A stretch of DNA of 64,000 nucleotides from CF-13 sp036782775 (GTDB lineage Bacteria; Chloroflexota; Dormibacteria; CF-121). Position numbers and translations under genes: made by a program. The stretch lies in contig DAIPYJ010000004.1 of NCBI GenBank assembly GCA_036782775.1, positions 34,519-98,518 of the forward strand, in the 5' to 3' direction. The notes below the pieces were generated by a model. That model was not told where the DNA came from. It searched no databases and saw only the letters and a list, made by a program, of their open reading frames with translations. Of the stretch, positions 9,029-18,636 are shown piece by piece (within the stretch, counting starts at the first letter, position 1; each line of letters begins with the position of its first letter).

Positions 9029-9573
9029 TGCCGGTCCGCCCGTCACCCGATCCGGTCGCCGAGGCGTCCGCCTATCAGCAAATGCTGCTGAGCCTGCTGG
9101 GAAACGATGACCCAGCCGAGGTGCAGACGCAGACGGTGTCTCGGGTGCGAGAAATGATCGACGAGGCGGGTGATGATTTGCGCCGGCGGCCAGGGGCGGA
9201 CGAATGGTCGGTGCTCGAGCTCGTCGGACATCTGGTCGACGCCGAGCTGGTCGGCGCCGCCCGTTATCGCTGGATGCTGAGCCAGAACGCGCCGGAGCTG
9301 ATCGGCTATGACCAGGACCAATGGGTCACGCGGCTGCGGCACAACGAGGACTTGCCCGATGACTTGATCGCGCTGTTCAGTGCCTTGCGACAGGCCGACG
9401 TTGCGCTCTGGCGGCGGAGCTCAGCGACAGAGCGCCAGCGGGTTGGGATGCATGCCGAACGCGGTCCGGAGAGCTTCGACTTGCTCTTCCGCATGCTGGC
9501 CGGCCACGACCGATTCCATCTCAATCAGATGCGCTCGACACTCGACCAGCTGCGCAAAACTGCGAACGCCTAG
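9028..9573 (+). CDS. DinB-like (DinB_2) domain protein
   Basis: 181 residues with the pattern of the DinB/YfiT four-helix metal-binding fold: W-S-V-LE-VGHLVDAEL near residue 65 supplies the first His, and a late HDRFHLNQM motif (about 155-163) supplies two further His residues. Members are putative metal-dependent hydrolases or thiol transferases; the substrate here is unknown. It starts on the dxs stop (TGATG) and so is translationally coupled to dxs. It ends overlapping the convergent histidine kinase gene by four bases. Confidence 0.8.
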   Translation: MPVRPSPDPVAEASAYQQMLLSLLGNDDPAEVQTQTVSRVREMIDEAGDDLRRRPGADEWSVLELVGHLVDAELVGAARYRWMLSQNAPELIGYDQDQWVTRLRHNEDLPDDLIALFSALRQADVALWRRSSATERQRVGMHAERGPESFDLLFRMLAGHDRFHLNQMRSTLDQLRKTANA

Positions 9574-11462
9574 GCGAGCTGCGATTCGTCGGCGTCGGGC
9601 GTGAGCACCTTCAACCGCGGCGCCACCGGCACCGGCTTGGGGGGCAGCGGTGCCTGGTACTCCTCGGCCTCGGTCAGCGGCCGTGTAATCGGCAACGCCA
9701 GGGTGAACGTACTGCCGGTGCCTGGGACGGACTCGACCTCGATGTCGCCGCCATGTTGCCGCGCGAGCTCGCGCGAAAGATAGAGGCCGAGTCCCGTGCC
9801 GCCGACATGGCTGGTCAGCGGGTTGTGCAGGCGCTCGAACCGGTTGAAGAGACGCGGCACGTCGTCGGCGGCGATCCCCACGCCCGCGTCGATCACGCTG
9901 ACCGTCGCCGTGCCGTTCGCGCTCCCAACCACGCACTGGACCGAGCCGCCGTTGGGTGAGTATTTGACCGCGTTCTCCAGCAGGTTGGTGACGATGGTCA
10001 GCAGGCGCTCGCTATCGCCGAACACCGGAACCTCATCGGGTGGCGTCTCCAGTGTGATGTGATGGCCTGCCTCCGAGGTTGGCCGGACGACCTGGATGGC
10101 GGAGTTCGCGATTTCGCGCAGGTCGACGTGCTCACGCTTGAGCGCCAGTTTTCCTTCTTCGAGGCGCGCGGCGTCCAACATCTGGGCAACCAGGAGGTTC
10201 ATCTCCAGCGTCTTTGCCTTGAGCACCTCGACGGCGCGCACGCCGGCTTCCTTCAGCTGGCCCAGGGCGCCTTGCTCGAGCATCGACAGGTATCCATTGA
10301 TCACGCCCAGCGGGCTGCGCAGCTCGTGCGAGGCCAGGTTGAGAAACTGCGATTTCATCTTGTCGAGTGCGTTGAGCCGCTCGGTGACTCGGGCGCGATC
10401 GAGGGCCGCGACGACGTTGACCGAATAGGCGCCAAGCTGGCCGACTTCTTCTGTTCCGAAAAACGGCGTGAAGGGGCCGGAGATGACGACCATCGCTCCG
10501 ACGCCCTGGTCAACTTGAAGCGGGATGACGATGGCATTGCCGCGTACGGAACCGGGCGTCGTCAGCAGCTGGGCCCGGCCCGTGCGGTCCACCCGGGCGC
10601 CCAGTTCCCGAGCCGTCTCGGCGCTCATGCCTTCAACCGCCAGCACCTGACCATCGGCGTCGACGATCGCCCCGCAGTCGGCGCCGACCAGGCGGAGCGC
10701 CCAGCCAACGGAGCGGCGGGCCAGCGTCGGCCGGTCCGGGCTGAAGAGGACGAGGTCATGGATCGCGTCGCGGAGCCGATCGACCTCGGACTCGCGCCAG
10801 AGTCGCCGCACCCAGCGTGGAGGGGAGAAGCCGACGAGCAACAGCGGCAGCGAGATGATGGCAACGATCTCGAAGAGCCACATCGCGGTCACGCTGTTCA
10901 CCGCCGCTCCGCCAAAGCCGGCGATGAGCAGGATGAGCACGATCGCGGCATAGCCACCGCCGAGGGCACGGAGTCGGGCGCGTTGCACCGCCGGCTGTCG
11001 CCGAGAGGCAAGCCAGAAGCGGACAACCGGCTCGAGCACGCACGCCGACCAGACCAGGATGAGCGTGATGACAGCCACCGACTGAATCGCCTTCGGGTGG
11101 GCGTCTGACCCGGAGGCCGGGTAGCCGACGGCAAAGTAGAAGCCGATTGACAGCAGGCAGGCGGCGGCCGCGCCGATGCGGATCTCGCGGGAGAGCGGAA
11201 TGAAGCTGTCCCGGAAGAGGAGCAGGGCGAAGCCGGAGATCATGAAGAGGACCAGGCTCAGGTCGGCGAGCGCAAGCCTGACACCACCGCTGGTCAGCAG
11301 GTTGATCTGTCCGAGGATGCTGGTCAGCCCCAACGTCCCCAGGGCCAGCGCCAGGTAGCCGCGGCTCCGCTCGCGGTGACGGAGCCAGTCGACGACCGTG
11401 TAGATGCCAAGCGCGAGGAAGCTGAGGCTGACAGCGACCTGCACGACGCGGAGCGCGGTCAT
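9570..11462 (-). CDS. membrane sensor histidine kinase with GAF domain
   Basis: 630 residues. The N-terminal third (1-225) has seven or so hydrophobic segments, like the 7TM-type sensor modules. A GAF-like domain follows (about 240-365). The HisKA dimerisation domain contains LASHELRSPLG with the phospho-acceptor His. The HATPase domain has the N box LLENAVKYSPNGG, the G1 box DAGVGIA, the FNRFERL F box, and GTGLGLYLS. A Pro-rich tail ends the protein. No response regulator gene is adjacent, so it is an orphan kinase. Signal unknown. Confidence 0.9.
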   Translation of the reverse strand: MTALRVVQVAVSLSFLALGIYTVVDWLRHRERSRGYLALALGTLGLTSILGQINLLTSGGVRLALADLSLVLFMISGFALLLFRDSFIPLSREIRIGAAAACLLSIGFYFAVGYPASGSDAHPKAIQSVAVITLILVWSACVLEPVVRFWLASRRQPAVQRARLRALGGGYAAIVLILLIAGFGGAAVNSVTAMWLFEIVAIISLPLLLVGFSPPRWVRRLWRESEVDRLRDAIHDLVLFSPDRPTLARRSVGWALRLVGADCGAIVDADGQVLAVEGMSAETARELGARVDRTGRAQLLTTPGSVRGNAIVIPLQVDQGVGAMVVISGPFTPFFGTEEVGQLGAYSVNVVAALDRARVTERLNALDKMKSQFLNLASHELRSPLGVINGYLSMLEQGALGQLKEAGVRAVEVLKAKTLEMNLLVAQMLDAARLEEGKLALKREHVDLREIANSAIQVVRPTSEAGHHITLETPPDEVPVFGDSERLLTIVTNLLENAVKYSPNGGSVQCVVGSANGTATVSVIDAGVGIAADDVPRLFNRFERLHNPLTSHVGGTGLGLYLSRELARQHGGDIEVESVPGTGSTFTLALPITRPLTEAEEYQAPLPPKPVPVAPRLKVLTPDADESQLA

Positions 11463-11620
11463 CGTGACAACTTTACCGCCACAGACTCAGCAAAAACGAC
11501 ACTTGCGAAGAGGGGTTGTTCTGCACGCTCTCGGTATCACGTTTAGCGTACCCGGTGTCGGACTCAATCGCTATCATTCGTCCGGGCGGACGGCTGACCA
11601 CGAAGGCCGAGGAGGTGAAG

Positions 11621-12733
11621 GTGCCGGGCGATCCGCTGCGTATCGCGGTCGTCGCGCCGCCCTGGTATCCGCTCCCGCCGAGAGGGTATGGCGGCACGGA
11701 GCTCGTCGTCCACCTGCTGCATTCGGAGCTGCGCCGGATGGGGCATGACGTTACCGTCTTTGGCGCCGAGGGCTCGGCGCCAGGCGTCACCGGCCTGGCC
11801 GACGGGGATTGGAGCCGCGATCTGGGCGGACCGGACCAGGCGGCGCGGCTCTCCACCTATCTGGCCCGCGTCTATGCCGCCCTGGAAGGCGAGCGCTACG
11901 ACGTGCTCCACGATCATTCGGGATTCGAGGGCACGCTCCTCGCGCTGCACTCGGGGGTCGCGCCGGTGGTCGTGCACACGATTCATGGAGAGCTGCGCGA
12001 CCCGCTATGCGCCTACTACACAGAGGTCATGGACCGGGTGCGGATCTGTGCCATCAGCCTGAGCCAGGCGGCGAGCGCTCCCGGGCTGCGGCTGGCGGGC
12101 ATCGTCCACAACGCCGTCGAGATCCCAGCCGCTCGCCCAGCGCCGACGCACGAGCGTTACCTGGTCGAGGTGGCGCGAATCACGGCGGACAAGGGGCAGC
12201 ACCTCGCCATCCGCCTGGCGCGGCAGCTGGGGCGCAAGCTGATCCTGGCCGGCAAAGTGGAACGAAGCGGGGAAGGCGAGCGCTACTTCGAAGAGGAAGT
12301 CGAGCCGCACCTGGGCCCGGCGGTCGAGTACTACCCGAACGTAGCTGGCGCCCAGAAGACGCGGCTCATCTCCCGCGCGGCGGCCGGCATCTTCCCCTTG
12401 CAGTGGTCGGAGCCCTTTGGCCTGGCCATGGTCGAGTGCATGGTTTGGGGAACGCCGGTGCTCGCGTTGCGCACCGGCTCGACGCCTGAGCTGATCGAGC
12501 ATGGGGTGACGGGATTCCTCGCCGAAGACATCGATGGGCTGATCGAGGCGGCGAAGCACCTGGATCAGATCGACCGGGCGCGTTGCGCCGAGGTTGCCCG
12601 CGAGCGTTTTGGTCCGAGAAACATGGCGGAGCGGTATCTCGCCGTCTACCGCGAGGGATCGGTCCCCGTCGAATCGTTTACGACGGCGGCGGTTCCCGAG
12701 GTCAGCCGGCCGCGAGCTGGTACGACGCGGTAG
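11621..12733 (+). CDS. glycosyltransferase, GT4 family
   Basis: A 370-residue GT-B fold enzyme that probably transfers a nucleotide-activated hexose to a cell-surface glycan or lipid. N-terminal PPWYPLPPRGYGGTELVV contains the Gly-rich donor/acceptor loop of GT4 enzymes. The C-terminal half has the E-x7-E type signature (SEPFGLAMVECMVWGTPVLA). The GTG start at 11621 is chosen because GGAGG (11611-11615) lies 5 bases before it; earlier ATGs lack such a site. The 3' end overlaps convergent capA by 32 bases. Confidence 0.85.
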   Translation: MPGDPLRIAVVAPPWYPLPPRGYGGTELVVHLLHSELRRMGHDVTVFGAEGSAPGVTGLADGDWSRDLGGPDQAARLSTYLARVYAALEGERYDVLHDHSGFEGTLLALHSGVAPVVVHTIHGELRDPLCAYYTEVMDRVRICAISLSQAASAPGLRLAGIVHNAVEIPAARPAPTHERYLVEVARITADKGQHLAIRLARQLGRKLILAGKVERSGEGERYFEEEVEPHLGPAVEYYPNVAGAQKTRLISRAAAGIFPLQWSEPFGLAMVECMVWGTPVLALRTGSTPELIEHGVTGFLAEDIDGLIEAAKHLDQIDRARCAEVARERFGPRNMAERYLAVYREGSVPVESFTTAAVPEVSRPRAGTTR

Positions 12734-13796
12734 TCATGCGATCGAGGATGGCCTTGCCTTCACCAGAGGTGGGATCGAGCCAGCGCGGCTGCGCGTAGTT
12801 GTCGATCACGAGCGGGCGATAGTCGACGCGGATCAGCTGGGTGCCATAGAAGGTGTAGCGGCCGACCACGCCTTCCCGGGTTTCCTGGGACCACATCTGG
12901 TCGAAGATGAAGTTTCCGTGGGCGTAGGTGATGAGCTTGCCCTTGTAGATCTCGACCGGCTGCACCCAGTGAGGATGGTTGCCGATCACCAGGTCGGCGC
13001 CGTCGTCGATCGCGAGATGGCCTAGGTCCCGCGGGTTGTCGGGGGCGATGCCCGCGGCCGATTGCGGCATCAGCTCGTACTCCTTACCCCAGTGGAATTG
13101 GACGACGACAACGTCTGCCTGCGGCCGCACCAGGTCGATCTCGCGCTTCATCTCTGCGCGGTCGACGCGCGCACCGACCCCATTGAAGCCGAGGAAGGCA
13201 AACTTGACGCCGCGAATGTCGCGGATCTCATAGGTGCCGAGTCCTGAAACGCCGATGCCGTGCTTGGCGAGCAGGATCTGGGTTTCGCTGGTGCCGGCTG
13301 GACCGTAATTGGTGAGGTGGTTGTTCGCCAGGTTGGCGACGTTGACCCCGGCATAGTCGAGGCCGGCGATCGAGCGCGCATCGCCGCAGAATTTGAAGCC
13401 GGTGCGAACCACCGGGCAAGTCTTGAGCAGCGGGGACTCGAGATTGATGAAGAGCAGGTCGCCGCTCTTCAGGTAGTCGGCGGTCTGCCGCCAGGGATAG
13501 ACGAAGTCGTGATGGAGCAGGACTTCATAGTTGACGTCACGCGCCGGAATCACGTCGCCGGTCGCGACGATGACCCGCAGTTTCGAGGGGTCGTAGTGGG
13601 AAAGGTCCGGCTTGATGTCGCCGAAGATGCTGGTCAGGCTGAGGGGTGGCGCCGGGGTGGGACTCGATGTTGGGGCATGGGAGGGGGTCGCCGCCAGGAC
13701 GGCAATCGGACTGGCGCCGGTCGGACCACTGGTCGGCGCCGAGCAGGCGGCCACGACCGGGAGCAGTATCAGCAGAACGGCGAGCGACCGCTTCAA
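12702..13796 (-). CDS. CapA-family lipoprotein (poly-gamma-glutamate synthesis type)
   Basis: 364 residues. A lipoprotein signal (lipobox VAAC) and a Ser/Pro/Thr spacer precede a calcineurin-like CapA phosphoesterase-type domain: ATGDVIPARDVNY, NLESPLLKT, LANNHLTNYG, VQFHWGKEY, and VIGNHPHWVQPVE with the HPH metal-binding signature, then YAHGNFIFDQM. CapA proteins act on poly-gamma-glutamate or other capsule polymers. No capBC genes are nearby, so the polymer is unknown. Located on the outer face of the membrane. Confidence 0.88.
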   Translation of the reverse strand: MKRSLAVLLILLPVVAACSAPTSGPTGASPIAVLAATPSHAPTSSPTPAPPLSLTSIFGDIKPDLSHYDPSKLRVIVATGDVIPARDVNYEVLLHHDFVYPWRQTADYLKSGDLLFINLESPLLKTCPVVRTGFKFCGDARSIAGLDYAGVNVANLANNHLTNYGPAGTSETQILLAKHGIGVSGLGTYEIRDIRGVKFAFLGFNGVGARVDRAEMKREIDLVRPQADVVVVQFHWGKEYELMPQSAAGIAPDNPRDLGHLAIDDGADLVIGNHPHWVQPVEIYKGKLITYAHGNFIFDQMWSQETREGVVGRYTFYGTQLIRVDYRPLVIDNYAQPRWLDPTSGEGKAILDRMTTASYQLAAG

Positions 13797-13988
13797 GCGC
13801 CGGTAGGATACACCAGCTCAAATTCGAAAACCAGCGGGTTAGCAGGGCTGTTGTGACAACTCGGAGTAGTACCTTGCGCCGCAAGGACGCTTGTTTCTAT
13901 CTTCTTCCGGATCCCCGTTTTTACCGTGAGCTACCTCGCGATCAGGTTGCGCTCAGGGCATCGCCCTATGCAGGCAGCGGTCTCGCGG

Positions 13989-14510
13989 TTAGTGGCTGGC
14001 GCCGGTCTGATGATTTTTTGCCTGGCTGCTCGAGCCGGCACCGGTCTGCTTGGAGGCACCGGCTTGCGATAGGTCCTGCGTCAGCTGACCCTGTGCTGCC
14101 GCGACGAGCTGGTCCATTGCGGCGATCGCGGTCGGCGCCGAGGGACGGACGGTCGCAAGGGCGCTGTGCTCTGTCTCATCGAGGGCTGACTCCTGGTCAT
14201 CGATGTACTGGTTGAAGGCGGGATGGGCGCTGCGGTTCAGAGCCGACGCCTGCTGCCGAAGGCGCTCGAGCGCGACATGGTCGCGCTGGTAGGCGTCGCG
14301 AATCGCGGCGCTCGGGTCGAAGGTGCCAGTCGCGGTTTCGCCGATGTGCGCCGCGGCCGTCTGCAGTGTCGTCGGCAGGCTGCTGGCCGAGGTCAGCGTG
14401 ATTGGAGCGATTGGCCGTTGCGGCGACTGGGCGGCGTGGGCGGCGATGCCGCTGCTCAGTGCCATGGCAATGACGACCGCCAGCAGCCGGTTCGTCATCG
14501 TGCTGACCAT
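13989..14510 (-). CDS. secreted protein of unknown function (helical)
   Basis: 173 residues. An N-terminal signal peptide (MTNRLLAVVIAMALSSGIAAHA) is followed by a soluble, mostly helical domain (about 55-145) with YQRDHVALERLRQQAS and DDQESALDETE segments. The tail is low-complexity Gln/Ser/Gly-rich. It resembles helical periplasmic or extracellular proteins only in a general way, and no family is recognised. The stretch from 13797 to 13988 between this gene and capA contains no evident gene. Confidence 0.6.
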   Translation of the reverse strand: MVSTMTNRLLAVVIAMALSSGIAAHAAQSPQRPIAPITLTSASSLPTTLQTAAAHIGETATGTFDPSAAIRDAYQRDHVALERLRQQASALNRSAHPAFNQYIDDQESALDETEHSALATVRPSAPTAIAAMDQLVAAAQGQLTQDLSQAGASKQTGAGSSSQAKNHQTGASH

Positions 14511-14563
14511 CTCGATTTCGCCTCGATTCCCAGCCTAGCCACCGCTGACGATCGCAACATTGC

Positions 14564-14588
14564 GGCGAAGCTAACGTCACGCTTCGCC
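14564..14588. other. 8-bp hairpin upstream of the secreted protein gene
   Basis: Perfect inverted repeat GGCGAAGC - 9 bases - GCTTCGCC in the gap between dtd and the secreted protein gene. There is no T-tract on either side, so an intrinsic terminator is not well supported. It could be a weak terminator for the dtd operon or an operator. Confidence 0.3.
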
Positions 14589-14688
14589 AGCGCCTCGTGG
14601 CGCGGCTTCAACGCTCGGGCACAACCAATTCACACCAAGCTACGGCGGGCGGCGTATTTGTCTGGTTCTGGCGACCGTACGCTCGGGG

Positions 14689-15147
14689 CTAGCCGATGCG
14701 TGGCTCCCACGGGTCGGTGCTGAGCACGATCGTGACCGGCCCATCGTTGCTGATCCGGACCAGCATCTGGGCCCCGAACGAGCCGGTCTCAACATGAAGC
14801 CCGCTGGCGCGCAGACGCTCGAGGAATCGCTCCAGCATCGGACGACCGAGCTCCGGGCGCGCCGCCTGGAGAAAACTCGGCCGGTTCTGCCCACGCGCGT
14901 CGGCGAAGAGTGTGAACTGGGAGATGACCAGGAAGTCGGCCTTGACGTCGAGCGCGCTCAGGTTGAACTTGCCGGCGGCGTCGCTGAAGACGCGCAGCTT
15001 GAGGATCTTGTCGGCTAGATAATCGGCGTCGCGCTCATGGTCGGATTGGGCGACACCGAGAAGGATGCAGTAGCCGGCGCCGATCCGGCGCTCGCCACCG
15101 TCCCAGTTGACCGAGGCTTCGGTGACGCGTTGAATGACGGCGCGCAT
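14689..15147 (-). CDS. dtd: D-aminoacyl-tRNA deacylase
   Basis: 152 residues, close to the usual 145-150. It removes D-amino acids mischarged on tRNAs. Diagnostic motifs are MRAVIQRV at the N-terminus, SQFTLFAD (the SQFTL active-site motif, about 77-81), RPSF, and the C-terminal NDGPVTIVL (the NxGP motif; here Asn-Asp-Gly-Pro). It is the last gene of a minus-strand operon beginning at about 18940. Confidence 0.94.
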   Translation of the reverse strand: MRAVIQRVTEASVNWDGGERRIGAGYCILLGVAQSDHERDADYLADKILKLRVFSDAAGKFNLSALDVKADFLVISQFTLFADARGQNRPSFLQAARPELGRPMLERFLERLRASGLHVETGSFGAQMLVRISNDGPVTIVLSTDPWEPRIG

Positions 15148-15154
15148 CAGCGGC

Positions 15155-16018
15155 TCAAGGCGGGGGATTCCAGCCGCTCAACTGGGCATCGGTTTCACCG
15201 GTGAGCCAGCTCTCGATGTCCGCAAAGACGCGTTCACGGTCGAGCTCGTTGAAGATCTCGTGATACATGCCGGGATAGAGGCAGAAGGCCCGCTCCGGCG
15301 CCGTGGCGCGCCGAAAGAACTGCTGGCTGCCGGCGGGGTCGACGATGCGGTCGTCGCGGCCATGCAGGAGCAAGAATGGAACCTGAAGCTCCGGAGCCCG
15401 GCGGATCAGCGACTCGCCCTGCGCGACGGTGGCGGCATACATGCCGGCGGTGATGCGGTTGTGGACCAGCGGATCGGCGCGATAGGCATCAACGATGGCC
15501 ACGTCATGGCTGAGGTCGCTGGCATCGATCTCGTTCGACAGGCTCAGTCGAGGCGCGACTTTCGGCAGGAATCCTGCCGCGGCCCTCTTCCAGCCTGGCA
15601 CCGCGACCCGCAGTCGCAACGCCGGCGCGGAGAAGATTGCGCGGTCGAGGTTCGCGCCGCGATCCAGGGCATAGGCGATGGCGAGCAGCCCGCCCAGTGA
15701 GTGGCCGACCAGCACGACCGGCCGCCCGCTTTCGGCGGCGGCGCGCTGGACCACAGCATCGATATCGTCGAGCAAGCTCGGCAGGCTGTCGGCGTGGCCG
15801 CGCTGGCCGCCGCTCTTGCCGTGGCCGCGGTGGTCCATTGCGTAGAGGGTGGCGCCCAGTGGGCTGAACCAATCGGCAAATCCCGCATACCGTCCCCCGT
15901 GCTCGCCGTGCCCATGAACGATGACGAAGGTCCAGCGACGTTCGACGCCCGGATCATCCCATCGGCGAACAAACAGGTCCACGCCGTCGCGCGCCAGCGT
16001 GAAACTCGTCTCGTTCAC
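15155..16018 (-). CDS. alpha/beta hydrolase, monoacylglycerol lipase / lysophospholipase type
   Basis: 287 residues of the Hydrolase_4 family. Oxyanion region IVHGHGEHGGRY, nucleophile elbow GHSLGG (Ser), FLLLHGRDDRIVDP carrying the acidic residue, and a C-terminal MYHEIFNE supplying the catalytic His. The GTG start at 16018 overlaps the upstream stop (GTGA). Longer N-terminal extensions belong to another frame's gene. Likely cytoplasmic, as there is no signal peptide. Confidence 0.88.
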   Translation of the reverse strand: MNETSFTLARDGVDLFVRRWDDPGVERRWTFVIVHGHGEHGGRYAGFADWFSPLGATLYAMDHRGHGKSGGQRGHADSLPSLLDDIDAVVQRAAAESGRPVVLVGHSLGGLLAIAYALDRGANLDRAIFSAPALRLRVAVPGWKRAAAGFLPKVAPRLSLSNEIDASDLSHDVAIVDAYRADPLVHNRITAGMYAATVAQGESLIRRAPELQVPFLLLHGRDDRIVDPAGSQQFFRRATAPERAFCLYPGMYHEIFNELDRERVFADIESWLTGETDAQLSGWNPPP

Positions 16019-16611
16019 GGGTTCAGGCGGCGGAATCCCCGATAGATGCGCAGCGCCTCCGCCTCGGCCTCGAGGAAGGAGGGCGCAAAGTCGCGGATGC
16101 CTTTGAGGCTGAAACCCCACATCCCCGGCTTGTCGCGGCGGAAGTAGGCGTTCGGCCGATAGGTGGGTGGATAAAACGTGATCGGCTCGCCTTCCATCTT
16201 CTTGATCACCGGCCGGGCGGCGAGGACGTCTTCGATGGGCGAGCCCGAGGGCAGCCGTCCCTGGCGGATCTCGAGGCGGCGAAGCTTGGCGATCGGATTC
16301 TCCTCGTCGAGCAGCGTGGCGCGCGCGTGGAAGCGTTGCGCCGCGTCGTTGAGGAAATAAAGGGTCGCGATCGCATCCGTCTCGTCGCCGAGCATGCGCA
16401 GGAAGCCAGCGGCGGAAAGGGTTGGACCTTCTTCGTTGCGGGCGTGCCGGAAATATTCCATCGCGAACAGGTCCTTGGTGTGCTCGGTGGCCAGCCAGAA
16501 GGCGTCGCCACGCCAGCCGCGCGCCCGGGAGAACGCGCGGGCGTCGCGCTCCAGTTCGGCCAGCCGGGCAGGCTCGACTTCGAAAAGGCGGTAAAAGAGG
16601 ACGCGCCGCAT
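16015..16611 (-). CDS. conserved hypothetical protein
   Basis: 198 residues, soluble and rich in aromatic and charged residues, with no signal peptide. It begins MRRVLFYRLFEVEP and contains FAMEYFRHARNEEG, EPITFYPPTYRPN and FRRDKPGMWGFSLKGI. No catalytic motif or known family is recognised. High GC at third positions and tight coupling on both sides (15 bases after the alpha-galactosidase gene, 4-base overlap with the hydrolase gene) show that it is real. Confidence 0.7.
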   Translation of the reverse strand: MRRVLFYRLFEVEPARLAELERDARAFSRARGWRGDAFWLATEHTKDLFAMEYFRHARNEEGPTLSAAGFLRMLGDETDAIATLYFLNDAAQRFHARATLLDEENPIAKLRRLEIRQGRLPSGSPIEDVLAARPVIKKMEGEPITFYPPTYRPNAYFRRDKPGMWGFSLKGIRDFAPSFLEAEAEALRIYRGFRRLNP

Positions 16612-16626
16612 GATTGAGAGAGAAAG

Positions 16627-18636
16627 TCAGCGCCGCGGAGGCGCGGCGGCCGGCTCCATTTTAAGTAGTCGGACGCTATGCGGCGGCAGCATGAGGCGAA
16701 TGGAATCCGTCTTGACGCCCAGGCTTCGGCCACCTCGCCGGCTCGACCAGAGGTCCTTGATGGCGAAGCTGCCCCCCGAACCGATCGCCTCGCTGAAAAG
16801 CAGGCGATAGGGCCGCTCGCTGTCGCCCCAGTTGTAGACGGCGACGATGGCCCCGCCCTCAGGCTCCGGCCGCACCCAGAGGGGTGGGAGCTCGGCGGGC
16901 GAGGAAAACCAGTGGTCCTGCGCCTCGCGTTCCGGAGCGCTGAAGAGATGAACCGGCTCGGCCGCGGGACCACCGACCAGCCCCAGGACGTTGGCGTTCC
17001 GCAGCAACGTCAACCGTTCGGCCGGCAGCGTCTCGAGGTTGTCACTCAGCATGTAGACACCCCCCGAGAGGGCGGCGACCGTGATCATCACCTGGACCTC
17101 GTCGACGGTGAGTTGCGGCGAGGCGGCCATCACGACGTCGGCATCGACCGCGAAGAGAGTCCGGTCGAAGTAGAGCCGGGCCGCCTGATTGCGTGCCATC
17201 GAGAGGATGAGCGGGAAGCCGAGATAGGGTGGGCCGGCCTTGTCCTCGTGCAGCGTCGGGGCGCCGACGTCGCCACCGATGCGGGCGCCGTGCACCAGCC
17301 CGACGACCGGCATCAGCGGGGCCCCACAGGCGAGGATGAACGATCGTGCCGGCTTGCCCGGCGGATTGATGGCGTCGGCAATGTGCTTGAGGCCGAGCCT
17401 AAGCGCCTGCGTCCCCGTGACACCGGGATCGTGGCGGCCGGCTTCGTAGGCGGCGCCGTAGAGAAAGTCGAGCTTGAAATAGGTAAAACCGTCGCGCCGA
17501 AGACTGGTGAATAGGTCGCGCAGGAAGCGCTGAACCTCCGGATGGGTGGCGTCGAGCAGGTGATAGGCCTTGCTCAGGCGCGGGTCGACCAGCGGCGAGC
17601 CGTCCTTCGCCTTGAGCAGCCAGTCCCGATGGTCCGACGCCAGGGTGGTCTCGGCCGCGACATGAAAGGGCGCCAGCCAGATGCCCGCCTCGAATCGGTG
17701 GCGGTGGATCTTCCCCGTGAGCGCCCGCAGCCCATGACCGAAGACCTCGTTGACCGTCCAGTTGCCCCACTGCTGCCAGCGCGGCATCCAGCCGTCGTCG
17801 AGCTGGATAACGGGCCGGTAGGAACCCGTCGTGCTTCGTGCCAGCTCGGGAATCCGCTTCGCGAGGAAGGCGGCGTGGCGGCCGATGTCCTCCTCGGTGA
17901 CCGCCAGGCCGAGGTGATACCAGCTGCACCAGCCGCGCGGCACCGTCTCGAAGGTCGCAGCAGCGGCGGCGTTCCCGGCGGCGGCGAGCGCGCGTCGCAG
18001 CGCAGCGGTACCGTCATCGCCGTAAAGCAGCAGCAGCGGATCTGACACCAGGCCATCGCCCGGCGGGACGGACAGTTGCAGCTCTTCGGGCAGGCCGCTG
18101 CGTTGCTCGGGCTGCGAGAGCGGTGAGCCGTGCTGCTCAGCGACAAAAGTGCGGATCTCCGTCGGCAGCCCGTCGCCAAGGTGCTCGTCGCGGTGGTAGT
18201 GCCAGCGGAAGACGGTGGCGAAGCGGCTGGCCTTGAGCACCTGGGCCACGAACATCGCGCGCTCCTCGCAGATGGCGGCGGTCCACCAGGAGGTGGCCGG
18301 CGGTCGATCGCCACCTTCCTTGATGGCTTCGTCGAGGGGATGGATACCGGCGTAGTCCCACGACTGATAGCCATTGATGAGGACGCTGGCTCGCCAGGGC
18401 TCGGTCCCGACGCAAAGCGCGGCGTCACCGCCCTCGACCATTAAGGGACGCCAGCCATTGAAGGTCACCGGGTCGGAGCTGGCATTGGTCAACTCGCACT
18501 CGATGACCACGCCGCCTTCATGCGGGATCAGCCGCGCCACCGCTGCCGCCGAGCCGGCCGCCCACTGCAGCGCCAGGGGATCCTGATGAGCTCGAGGTGC
18601 CTGCGTGCTGACAAACCACTGGCCGTTGAGCTTCAC
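16627..18636 (-). CDS. alpha-galactosidase-like glycoside hydrolase, GH36 (melibiase)
   Basis: At least 669 residues: an N-terminal beta-sandwich, a TIM barrel, and a C-terminal beta domain. YFKLDFLYGA holds the KxD nucleophile; HGARIGGDVG (about 475-484) is the expected acid/base region; WCSWYHLG and QLDDGWMP are barrel motifs typical of GH36. It would hydrolyse alpha-galactosides in the cytoplasm, since no signal peptide is seen. The coordinates start at the first GTG, but the frame is open to a TAG at 18739-18741 and the 30 extra codons after a CTG at 18726 look like part of the N-terminal sandwich. Confidence 0.87.
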   Translation of the reverse strand: MKLNGQWFVSTQAPRAHQDPLALQWAAGSAAAVARLIPHEGGVVIECELTNASSDPVTFNGWRPLMVEGGDAALCVGTEPWRASVLINGYQSWDYAGIHPLDEAIKEGGDRPPATSWWTAAICEERAMFVAQVLKASRFATVFRWHYHRDEHLGDGLPTEIRTFVAEQHGSPLSQPEQRSGLPEELQLSVPPGDGLVSDPLLLLYGDDGTAALRRALAAAGNAAAAATFETVPRGWCSWYHLGLAVTEEDIGRHAAFLAKRIPELARSTTGSYRPVIQLDDGWMPRWQQWGNWTVNEVFGHGLRALTGKIHRHRFEAGIWLAPFHVAAETTLASDHRDWLLKAKDGSPLVDPRLSKAYHLLDATHPEVQRFLRDLFTSLRRDGFTYFKLDFLYGAAYEAGRHDPGVTGTQALRLGLKHIADAINPPGKPARSFILACGAPLMPVVGLVHGARIGGDVGAPTLHEDKAGPPYLGFPLILSMARNQAARLYFDRTLFAVDADVVMAASPQLTVDEVQVMITVAALSGGVYMLSDNLETLPAERLTLLRNANVLGLVGGPAAEPVHLFSAPEREAQDHWFSSPAELPPLWVRPEPEGGAIVAVYNWGDSERPYRLLFSEAIGSGGSFAIKDLWSSRRGGRSLGVKTDSIRLMLPPHSVRLLKMEPAAAPPRR

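Noticed and set aside
13883..13897. CCTTGCG-C-CGCAAGG hairpin as a terminator
   Set aside because: The stem is short, the T-rich stretch begins several bases later, and no plus-strand gene ends here.
16678..17514. Plus-strand open frame of 278 codons inside the GH36 gene
   Set aside because: Antisense shadow. The minus-strand frame has clear GH36 motifs and better third-position GC.
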